Shown here piece after piece: positions 25,007 to 32,002 of a stretch of DNA of 64,000 nucleotides. The notes below the pieces were generated by a model, which saw nothing but the letters and a program-made list of their open reading frames with translations, was not told the DNA's origin and made no database searches. Source of the stretch: JACOND01 sp965202795 (GTDB lineage: Bacteria; Bdellovibrionota; Bdellovibrionia; Bdellovibrionales; UBA1609). The translations under genes were made by a program, and so were the position numbers. Where the stretch lies: the NCBI GenBank assembly GCA_965202795.1, contig OZ241848.1:186001-250000 (forward strand). The letters are read 5' to 3'. Positions within the stretch are counted from its first letter, which is position 1, and each line of letters begins with the position of its first letter.

Positions 25007-26503
25007 TCAAGCCCCTTTCAAAAAGCCAAACTCCTCAATATGATCTTTAAAGCGAAGCTCAAGGCCCAGCCGGGCGCCCTTGAGCCGCGGCTTCAGGCTC
25101 CCCGGCAGGTAAAGCCTTTGGTATCCCAGCCTGCCGGCCTCCAGCGCCCGCTCTTTGGCAAAATGGCAGGCCCTCAGCTCGCCCGTCAGGCCCAGCTCGC
25201 CAAAAAAACAGCTCTGGCTTTCAACAGGATTCCTGTATCGGGAGGAAAGCAGCGAAACCGCCGCCGCCAGGTCAGAGGCCGGCTCTGTGATCTTCAGGCC
25301 GCCGGCCAGACTGACAAACAGATCTCTTTTCCCCAGCTCAGCCCCCATGTATTTGTCCAAAACCGCCGCGATGATGTGGATGCGGTTGATGTCCAGTCCA
25401 AGGACTGTCCGCCGCGGGGACGGCAAAAAAGAGGGCAGGGTCAGGGACTGTATCTCGCAGAGCAGGGGGCGGCTCCCCTCTCTTGCCACAAACACAGAGG
25501 ATCCGATGCGGTCCCCGGATTTTTCGCGGAGAAAAAACTCAGAGGGGCTGAGAACTTCGGCCAGCCCCGCGCCGCTCATTTCAAACACGGCGATCTCGCT
25601 CACTGGCCCGAAGCGGTTTTTCAGAGACCGCAGTATCCGAAAGGGGTAATGATCCTCGCCCTCAAACAAAAGGACTGTGTCCACTAAATGCTCCAAAACC
25701 CGCGGCCCGGCCAGACTCCCGTCCTTTGTGATGTGCCCCACAGCCAAAACCGCCGCGCCTGAGGATTTTGCAAAATTCATCAGCATGGCGGCGCACTCCC
25801 TGACCTGGGACACTGTTCCAGGGGCTGAGGGGAGGGATTTCAGATAAACTGTTTGAATGGAGTCTATAATCAAAACCGGGGGCTTGATCCGGGCCGCATG
25901 GCCCAAAATATCCTCCAGGGAGCTTTCGCTGAAAAACAAAAGGCCGGGGCTTCCGGCGGCCTGAAGGCGGCGGGCCCGGAGAGCTGTCTGGGAAGCGCTT
26001 TCCTCGGCGGAAATATAAAGAACTTTTTGCCTGCCAGAAGGCTCCGCCGCGGCGCCCTGGCCCGGAGGGCTGGCTTCGGCGGGGGCTGCGGGTTTTGCCG
26101 GCCGGCGCGCCGCTTTGGAGCTGCCAGCCTCTGCCGCTTGGGAGATATGGCCCGCGGCCTGAAGCAAAAGCGTGCTTTTTCCTATCCCCGGCGCCCCGCC
26201 AAGCAGAATAAATGCTCCGGGGACCAGCCCTCCGCCAAGAACTTTGTCAAACTCCTGAAGCCCGGAGCTTCGCCGGGGCGGCGGATCTGCCGGCAGCTCA
26301 GAAAATGGCTGCGGCGCGGCGCCCTCCCCGCTTAAGGAAAACAGCTGGCTCCGGCGCCCGCCGCCGGGCGCCTCGGCTGAGGGCGCTGTCCGCGGCGCCT
26401 CTGCCAGCGTGTTCCAGGACCTGCACTCAGAGCACTGCCCCTGCCACTTCAGGCTCTCCCAGCCGCAGCTTTCGCAAATATAAACAGATTTGCTTTTGGC
26501 CAC
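25007..26503 (-). CDS. radA: DNA repair protein RadA (Sms)
   Basis: The 498-residue protein has the N-terminal zinc finger CESCGWESLKWQGQCSECRSW, a RecA-like ATPase with Walker A GGAPGIGKST, the RadA-specific KNRFG motif (LKNRFGPVSE), and a C-terminal Lon-like domain. RadA is a branch-migration helicase that acts in homologous recombination. An Ala/Pro-rich insert (about 130-160) interrupts the ATPase domain. The start codon is GTG at 26503, seven bp after the upstream amidohydrolase stop, so the two are probably co-transcribed. Confidence 0.93.
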   Translation of the reverse strand: MAKSKSVYICESCGWESLKWQGQCSECRSWNTLAEAPRTAPSAEAPGGGRRSQLFSLSGEGAAPQPFSELPADPPPRRSSGLQEFDKVLGGGLVPGAFILLGGAPGIGKSTLLLQAAGHISQAAEAGSSKAARRPAKPAAPAEASPPGQGAAAEPSGRQKVLYISAEESASQTALRARRLQAAGSPGLLFFSESSLEDILGHAARIKPPVLIIDSIQTVYLKSLPSAPGTVSQVRECAAMLMNFAKSSGAAVLAVGHITKDGSLAGPRVLEHLVDTVLLFEGEDHYPFRILRSLKNRFGPVSEIAVFEMSGAGLAEVLSPSEFFLREKSGDRIGSSVFVAREGSRPLLCEIQSLTLPSFLPSPRRTVLGLDINRIHIIAAVLDKYMGAELGKRDLFVSLAGGLKITEPASDLAAAVSLLSSRYRNPVESQSCFFGELGLTGELRACHFAKERALEAGRLGYQRLYLPGSLKPRLKGARLGLELRFKDHIEEFGFLKGA

Positions 26504-26509
26504 AGCTGT

Positions 26510-27880
26510 TTATGGGCTTTTTTTTAAGAAAAGCTGGATCTTTTCGCCCCAAAGCCTGCTTTCCCTGAGGATTTTTTCCTCATCAAGGGTTTTCAGCTCG
26601 CCCCGCTCCATCAAAACCTCCCCGCCGCACATCACAAAATCCGTTTCGCTTCCCGACGCGGCGTAAACCAAAGCGGAGATGAAATTATGCGGCGGCGAAA
26701 AGGCCGGGGTGTCAAGGCGGACAGCCATAAAATCCGCCTGCATGCCCTCTTCAATCAAGCCGATTTCGCTTTCCAGGCCAATCGCTTTGGCGCCGCCAAT
26801 TGTGGCCATTTTAAATATATCCATGGCGCCTGGAGATTTTTCCCCGTATTTCAGCGCCTGCAGCTTGGCCGCGGTGTCCATCTCCCCAAACAAATTCAGA
26901 TTGTTGTTGGAGGCCGCGCCATCGGTCCCAAGCCCCACAGCAACCCCCTTGGACAAAGCCTCCGCAACAGGGGCGATGCCGTTTCGGATCTTCATGTTGC
27001 TCTCCGGGTTGTGGGAGAGAGAGGTTTTTGTCTCAGCCATGATTTCCAGATCGGCCTCATCCGCATAAACACAATGGGCAAACAGCGAGCCGGGGCCTGT
27101 GGCGCCCAGGCTGTGAAGATGCCGGACCGGGCTTGCGCCATGTTTTTTTTTAATTTCCGCCTGCTCCCACGCGCTTTCCGAGACATGAATGGAAAGCGGA
27201 ATGGCCTCCTCTTTGGAAAAATCAGCGATTTCAGCGAGGGTTTTCGGCGGGACTGAGTAAGGCGCGTGCGGCGCAATGGCCGCGCGGATTTTCCCATAGC
27301 CTTTGCAGAGGTCCCGCAGACTCAGGGTTTTTTGCCTCCAGTCGGCGGAGTCTTTTTCTACACTGGGGACGCCCAGCCCGACAAATCCGCGCAGGCCGGA
27401 TTCATGCATGGCTTCAGCAAGCGCCTGACTGTAAAAATACATGTCAAAAAAACAGGTCGTCCCCGACCGGACAAGCTCCACAGCCGAAAGCCGGGCGCCG
27501 AAAACAGCGCTTTCTTCGGTCAAAAAGCCCCGCTCCAAAGGGAAAATGTAATTCTCCAGCCAGGACATCAGAGGCAGGTCATCGGCCAGCCCCCGAAACA
27601 AAGACATCGGCAGGTGGGTATGGGTGTTGATCAGCCCCGGGCAGAGCAGATGGCGGTCCAGCTTGTAAACGGCTTTGGCCTGAAGCTCTGGGGAGGCGGG
27701 GCCTAAAAAAGCGATTCGCCCGCCGCGGACTCCAATGGCCAGGCCGGTTTTCGGCTCAAAGCGCCCCCGCTCATACACAAGAGCCTGGCGGGGAAAAATC
27801 AGGCTGTCAAAAACAGGCTGAATGGCTTCAGCCGCCGGCGGGCCTGCCGCGGATTTTGCGCCTGCCTTAAGGGTTTGCAT
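26510..27880 (-). CDS. mtaD: Amidohydrolase of the MTA/SAH deaminase (TrzA/AtzA) family
   Basis: The 456-residue enzyme has the metal-binding NTHTHLPMSLFRGLADDLPLMSWL (His87, His89), a later SIHVSE with a ligand His, FAHCVYAD, and GLGTDGAASNNNLNLFGEMDTA carrying the catalytic Asp. This set matches 5-methylthioadenosine/S-adenosylhomocysteine deaminases, which convert these adenosyl compounds to inosyl forms. Chlorohydrolase-type relatives with other substrates cannot be excluded. The gene immediately precedes radA. Confidence 0.85.
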   Translation of the reverse strand: MQTLKAGAKSAAGPPAAEAIQPVFDSLIFPRQALVYERGRFEPKTGLAIGVRGGRIAFLGPASPELQAKAVYKLDRHLLCPGLINTHTHLPMSLFRGLADDLPLMSWLENYIFPLERGFLTEESAVFGARLSAVELVRSGTTCFFDMYFYSQALAEAMHESGLRGFVGLGVPSVEKDSADWRQKTLSLRDLCKGYGKIRAAIAPHAPYSVPPKTLAEIADFSKEEAIPLSIHVSESAWEQAEIKKKHGASPVRHLHSLGATGPGSLFAHCVYADEADLEIMAETKTSLSHNPESNMKIRNGIAPVAEALSKGVAVGLGTDGAASNNNLNLFGEMDTAAKLQALKYGEKSPGAMDIFKMATIGGAKAIGLESEIGLIEEGMQADFMAVRLDTPAFSPPHNFISALVYAASGSETDFVMCGGEVLMERGELKTLDEEKILRESRLWGEKIQLFLKKSP

Positions 27881-27934
27881 GACTTTTTTGCCGGATCTTC
27901 TGCCAAAAATTCAGCGGCTGCGCGCGGCATAAAA

Positions 27935-28783
27935 TCACAGAAGCTTTTCAAAATACCATCTGGCCTCAACGCCGAGATAAACCTGAAAGGCGTCTTTGAA
28001 TTTTGCCGGATTTTTTACTCTGAGATTCCCGCTTTTAGCGCCCAGCCTGAAGGAAGCGGACACTGTGTCCGTAAACTCGCCCTTCAAAAAAAACCCCGCG
28101 CCCGCTCCAAAAGAGAGATAAGAGCTGTAGTCACGGCTGCCGCTTTGCTCAGCGGCCGGGGGCTTTTTGTTTATTGCCGGATTTGCGCGAGCTGACAGCG
28201 CGCGCCGCTCATTCTTAGAGATATCATCAGAGGGAGAGCTTGCTCCAACCGCAAAGGAGGCCTCCGCTCCGGGGACCCAGATGCCGCGCTGAAAAAAATT
28301 ATACTCATATCGGATGATTCCAAAATTGTTTGCGCTTTGCAGTCCGACGGAAATCAAGCTTTTCGGGGTTACGCTCCCCCCGTAATTAAGGGATATTGCC
28401 GGAAAGCCATGCATGCGCCAGCTTTTGGCCGGCAGGTAGGAAACATCACTGCGAATGGAAATAAAACTGGCGCGATGCTTTGGTTTTTCCGCCGCCGCCT
28501 TTTGAGGGCTTTTGCCGGCCCCGCCAAGAGCTGACTCCCCGGCAGGCGGCCTGGCTGACTCCCCGGCTTGCGGCCTGACTGATTCCCCGGCGGGCGGCCT
28601 GGCTGACTCCCCGGCTGGCGGCCTGGCTGACTCCCCGGCGGGCGGCCTGGCTGACTCCCCGGCTGGCGGCCTGGCTGACTCCCCGGCTGGCGCCTTGGCT
28701 GACTCTCCCCCTGACTCCCAGCCCTGAGCCGGCAGGCTGAAAAAGCAAGCCGCGCCCAAAAATACAAAAAACAGATGTTTCAT
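27935..28783 (-). CDS. Secreted protein: Pro/Ser repeat region plus outer-membrane barrel-like domain
   Basis: The start at 28783 follows GGGAGG. A signal peptide (MKHLFFVFLGAACFFSLPAQG) leads into about eight tandem copies of an octapeptide of the type GESARPPA. The remaining 170 residues alternate hydrophobic and polar residues (ASFISIRSDVSYL, ISLNYGGSV, FGAGAGFFLKGEF) and end in VYLGVEARWYFEKLL, typical of an outer-membrane beta-barrel. The octapeptide region may span the periplasm or peptidoglycan. No family could be named. Confidence 0.6.
   Translation of the reverse strand: MKHLFFVFLGAACFFSLPAQGWESGGESAKAPAGESARPPAGESARPPAGESARPPAGESARPPAGESVRPQAGESARPPAGESALGGAGKSPQKAAAEKPKHRASFISIRSDVSYLPAKSWRMHGFPAISLNYGGSVTPKSLISVGLQSANNFGIIRYEYNFFQRGIWVPGAEASFAVGASSPSDDISKNERRALSARANPAINKKPPAAEQSGSRDYSSYLSFGAGAGFFLKGEFTDTVSASFRLGAKSGNLRVKNPAKFKDAFQVYLGVEARWYFEKLL
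28512..28720 (-). repeat. 24-bp tandem repeats in coding sequence
   Basis: About eight units like CTGGCTGACTCCCCGGC plus a seven-base variable tail run head to tail inside the gene. Each unit is 24 bp, so unit gain or loss changes linker length without breaking the frame. Confidence 0.85.
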
Positions 28784-28888
28784 GGCAATATCCTCCCTTA
28801 TTGCTTTAATTATACCGATCATATATGAGTTTTCAGGGATCTTTACAAGCGCAAAAGCGCGAAAGCTCAAACAAAACCAGTACAAAAA

Positions 28889-28988
28889 CGGCTTTTTTAA
28901 GCGCTTTCCTGATTTTTGGCTTTTCAGCCGCGGCTGGCGGCCCTGGCATTAAGGGCGCCCCGCATCCGAACGGCGGGGGCTTTTTTTT
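28889..28988 (+). pseudogene. Remnant of a secreted beta-helix gene (leader part only)
   Basis: Translation gives FLSAFLIFGFSAAAG, then GPGI and GAPHPNGGGF, the leader and N-terminus seen in the beta-helix genes at 29057 and 37669. The hexapeptide repeats are absent and the frame soon runs into the promoter of the intact gene. It is a truncated family copy, upstream of and in tandem with that gene. Confidence 0.7.
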
Positions 28989-28990
28989 GC

Positions 28991-29020
28991 TTGACTTGAA
29001 GGCGAAAAGCCCGCTATATT
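28991..29020 (+). promoter_or_regulatory. Promoter of the beta-helix gene
   Basis: TTGACT (28991-28996) and TATATT (29015-29020) are 18 bp apart. The -10 and leader (GCTATATTCCC, GCATAAA, ATGGAGGTATTT) are repeated almost exactly upstream of the beta-helix gene at 51738 (minus), so the two genes share a promoter type. Confidence 0.65.
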
Positions 29021-29056
29021 CCCCCGCATAAAACCAAAAAAATGGAGGTATTTGCC

Positions 29057-29569
29057 ATGAAAAATTACTTAAAAACAGTTTTTTTGAGCGCTTTCCTGAT
29101 TTTCGGGCTTTCCGCCGCCGCGGAAGACACTCCCTGCGGCCCCGGCATTGAGGGCGCTCTGTATACAAACCCCGATGGCTCTGAAGGCGGCTTTGTGGCG
29201 GCCGCGGCCTTTGTGGCCAAGACCGCTTTTTTGGAGCCTGATGCAGCTGTTTGCGAAAATGCGCGGGTTGAAGGCTCGGCGCTGGTTAACGGCCAGGCGA
29301 GGGTTGCAGGCCATGCGATAGTTAAGGGCAATGCGTGGGTTGCAGGCCATGCGATGGTTGCAGGCCATGCGCAGGTTGGCGGCCATGCGCTGGTTTTTGG
29401 CGATGCGAGGGTTGGCGGCAATGCGCGGGTTTTTGACTATGCGCGGGTTGGCGGCAATGCGCGGGTTGGCGGCAATGCGCAGGTTGACGGCAATGCGATA
29501 GTTGGCGGCGATGCAAAAGTATTCCGCAGCCATCTGACAGAAGACATTTTCATTTTCGGGGAGCATTAA
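29057..29569 (+). CDS. Secreted left-handed beta-helix (hexapeptide-repeat) protein 1
   Basis: A signal peptide (MKNYLKTVFLSAFLIFGLSAAA) is followed by a family-specific region, DTPCGPGIEGAL to AAVCENA, with two cysteines. Then come about 16 hexapeptides of the form V-x-G-x-A-x (GGNARV, GGHALV), the pattern of left-handed beta-helix folds. The tail HLTEDIFIFGEH is shared in pattern with two paralogues. E. coli YdcK has similar repeats, but no acyltransferase active site is evident here. GGAGG supports the ATG at 29057. An exported structural or surface role is likely. Confidence 0.72.
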   Translation: MKNYLKTVFLSAFLIFGLSAAAEDTPCGPGIEGALYTNPDGSEGGFVAAAAFVAKTAFLEPDAAVCENARVEGSALVNGQARVAGHAIVKGNAWVAGHAMVAGHAQVGGHALVFGDARVGGNARVFDYARVGGNARVGGNAQVDGNAIVGGDAKVFRSHLTEDIFIFGEH

Positions 29570-30071
29570 ACCCGGCGGCAGCGGCGGCGCAGCCAAAGCC
29601 TCTGCTGTTTTCCCCTGCTGGAGGGCCGCTGGCGGGCTGCTGCTGAGAGGGCTGCGGCTTCTCCATTTTTTTCGATGGATGGCCTCCCGGCGCCTGTTCA
29701 GGTGAATGGCCTTGCGGCTGCTCCCCGCCAGGGGGCAAATGCCGCCATGTCATGGGGCGCCAGCCCGTCTCCTGGCAATTTATACGCGGAATGTTCTTCT
29801 GGATATCAGCATAGCCGGAGGGGCATTTCCCATCTGCGGCCCGGACCCAGCCCGCCGCCGGATCGCAAACCCGAAACTCATCTCCCATAAAAAATGTTCC
29901 GCATTGCTTTTTGCCATGATGAACATACAGCTGCAAGGGCGCCGGGGCGGCGGCAGCCTGCTTTTCTGGCGCGGGCGCTATGGACACCATGGCCAAAACA
30001 GCCAAAATGCCGGCGGCGCGGCTGGATTTTCTGAGATTCTTGCAATATTTGAAAGCCTGATGAAGTTTCAT
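29550..30071 (-). CDS. Secreted hypothetical protein with a family A repeat in frame
   Basis: The 173-residue protein (ATG 30071) has a signal-like N-terminus (GILAVLAMVSIAPAPEKQAAAA) and a domain with four cysteines: QCGTFF, RVCDP, GKCPSGY and INCQETGW. A Pro/Gln/Gly-rich tail follows. Within the tail, APGGHPSKK is encoded by ATGGATGGCCTCCCGGCGCC (on the plus strand), a degenerate family A unit like those in rel/spoT. Its end overlaps the end of the convergent beta-helix gene by 20 bp. The function is unknown. Confidence 0.5.
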   Translation of the reverse strand: MKLHQAFKYCKNLRKSSRAAGILAVLAMVSIAPAPEKQAAAAPAPLQLYVHHGKKQCGTFFMGDEFRVCDPAAGWVRAADGKCPSGYADIQKNIPRINCQETGWRPMTWRHLPPGGEQPQGHSPEQAPGGHPSKKMEKPQPSQQQPASGPPAGENSRGFGCAAAAAGFNAPRK

Positions 30072-30358
30072 AGAACCCCCCCGCCTGTTTTTAGCCGGCC
30101 GCGCCCCCAATTAAGGGCTTGACTGCCCAAGCCGGCCCGGCCGGCCGGATGATCCAATTTTGACAGCCCCCGCCTGACCGCGCGGCGGACATGGGCTTGA
30201 CTTTTAGCGCTTCAATAGGATATACCGATCACAGCTGAGTTTTCAAGCGCTTCATAATAAAGGGGAAATCCAGGAACATTCAAGCAAAATCAGCGCAATG
30301 GCATAAATTAAGGCCAAACAAGCCTGAAATGCAGCCGCTCAGGCGGGAGGGAATAATA

Positions 30359-32002
30359 ATGAAAGCTTTTTTTTGGCTCTTTGCGCCGCCTCTGGCGGCT
30401 TTAACAGCAGTCCTGGCGGGAATGGCCGCTCTGGCGGGAGCCCCCGCAGCCCGCGCGGCAGCCTCCGCATCCGACACTTTGATTTACTGCTCAGAGGCCA
30501 GCCCGGATTACTTCAATCCGCAAATGTCTCTCAGCGGAGCGGCCTTTGACGCCGGAAGCCTGCTCTACAGCCGGCTTTTAGAATTTGACATCAAAAAGGG
30601 GGGCCTGATTCCCGGGCTTGCCAAAGGCTGGATTCTCTCCAAAGACAAAAAAACCTACACTTTTTATTTGAGGGAGGGGGTTTGGTTTTCCCCCCGCGGC
30701 GGGTTTAAGCCCTCGCGGCCCTTTTCCGCGGACGATGTTTTGTTTACTTTTCTCAGGCAGAAAGACAAAACCCATCCCTTTCACCAGGTCAATGGCGGCG
30801 GCTATAAGTTTTTCAAGTCCCTGGGGCTGCAGGATCTGATTGATTATGTCAAAAAAATTGACAGCCGGACCGTCTCCTTCACTTTAAAAAATCCGCAGCC
30901 GCTTTTCCCTCAGTATATAGCCATGGAGTTTGCCAATATTCTCTCCGCTGAATACGGCGATTACCTTTTAAAACAGGGGCGGGAGGAAAAAATCGACTTT
31001 GAGCCTGTGGGGACAGGCCCTTTTGTTTTGCAGAGATATGCCAAGGGAAGCCTGATCCGCTACACAAGAAACGAGAGCTATTATCTGGGGCCGGCCCGGC
31101 TGAAAAACATCATTTTCGCAATCACCCCTGATCCCACAGTCCGGTTTCAAAAGCTGAAAAGGGGCGAGTGCCACCTGGCCGCCAATCCCCAGCCTCTGGA
31201 CATCCCCGCCATGAGGCGGCATAAAAACATTCAGGTTATTGAGGGCATGACTCACAATCTGGCCTACTTAGGGATGAACACCTCCCGCCCGCCGCTGAGC
31301 AGTGTCCTTGTCCGAAAAGCCATAGCCCATGCGCTAAACCGCCCTTTTTACATTCAAGCCATTTACAAGGGGCTGGCGGAGGTTGCCCACGCACCGGTTC
31401 CGCCCTCCCTGCATGGGCATAACAGCAAAATCAGAACCCCGGAGCATGACATCAAAAAAGCCAGAGAGCTTTTGAAAAAAGCGGGCTATGAGAATGGCTT
31501 TAAAATCCAGCTCTGGACCCTGCCTGTCTCCCGCTCTTACAATCCCAGCGGAAAAAAAATGGGCGAGCTGATGCAGGCCGACCTGAAAAAAATAGGCATT
31601 GAGGCCCGCCTGGTCACTTATGACTGGCCCTCTTATATTGCCAAAAGCGCCAGGGGGGAGCATGAGCTGATTCAGATGGGATGGGCGGCGGACATAGGCG
31701 ATCCCAGCAACTTTTTGCATATTTTGCTTTCATGCCAGTCTGTGGCCTCGGGCGCCAATCTTTCCCGCTGGTGCAATAAAACTTACGACCAGCTGGTGGC
31801 GCGGGCTATGGCGCTGTCCACTGACAATCCCAAAAAATCGGACAGGCTGTATCAGCAGGCGCAAGAGGTTTTCAGCCGGTTTCTGCCCTTTCTGCCTCTG
31901 GCTCATGCCTACGGATTTGCCGCCGCCTCGCCGCGGCTGAAAGGCTACCGCCTGCCGCCGTTCGGGGCTGAAAAATTTTACCATCTGCGTCTGGAGCCTT
32001 AA
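30359..32002 (+). CDS. Periplasmic peptide-binding protein (DppA/OppA/SapA family)
   Basis: The 547-residue protein (ATG 30359, GGGAGG upstream) has an Ala-rich signal peptide. It shows the SBP family 5 signature: LLYSRLLEFD, LAKGWILSKDKKTYTFYLREGVWF, FSADDVLFTF, VGTGPFVLQRY, RKAIAHALNRPFYIQAIYKGLAEVAHAPVPPS, and a late RWCNKTYDQLVARA. Such proteins capture oligopeptides for ABC import. No permease or ATPase gene is nearby. Its TAA is immediately followed by the ATG of the SIR2 gene (TAAATG), so both are translated from one message. Confidence 0.88.
   Translation: MKAFFWLFAPPLAALTAVLAGMAALAGAPAARAAASASDTLIYCSEASPDYFNPQMSLSGAAFDAGSLLYSRLLEFDIKKGGLIPGLAKGWILSKDKKTYTFYLREGVWFSPRGGFKPSRPFSADDVLFTFLRQKDKTHPFHQVNGGGYKFFKSLGLQDLIDYVKKIDSRTVSFTLKNPQPLFPQYIAMEFANILSAEYGDYLLKQGREEKIDFEPVGTGPFVLQRYAKGSLIRYTRNESYYLGPARLKNIIFAITPDPTVRFQKLKRGECHLAANPQPLDIPAMRRHKNIQVIEGMTHNLAYLGMNTSRPPLSSVLVRKAIAHALNRPFYIQAIYKGLAEVAHAPVPPSLHGHNSKIRTPEHDIKKARELLKKAGYENGFKIQLWTLPVSRSYNPSGKKMGELMQADLKKIGIEARLVTYDWPSYIAKSARGEHELIQMGWAADIGDPSNFLHILLSCQSVASGANLSRWCNKTYDQLVARAMALSTDNPKKSDRLYQQAQEVFSRFLPFLPLAHAYGFAAASPRLKGYRLPPFGAEKFYHLRLEP

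Noticed and set aside
28512..28720. CRISPR array
   Set aside because: Units are contiguous 24-bp repeats in a coding frame with no spacers.
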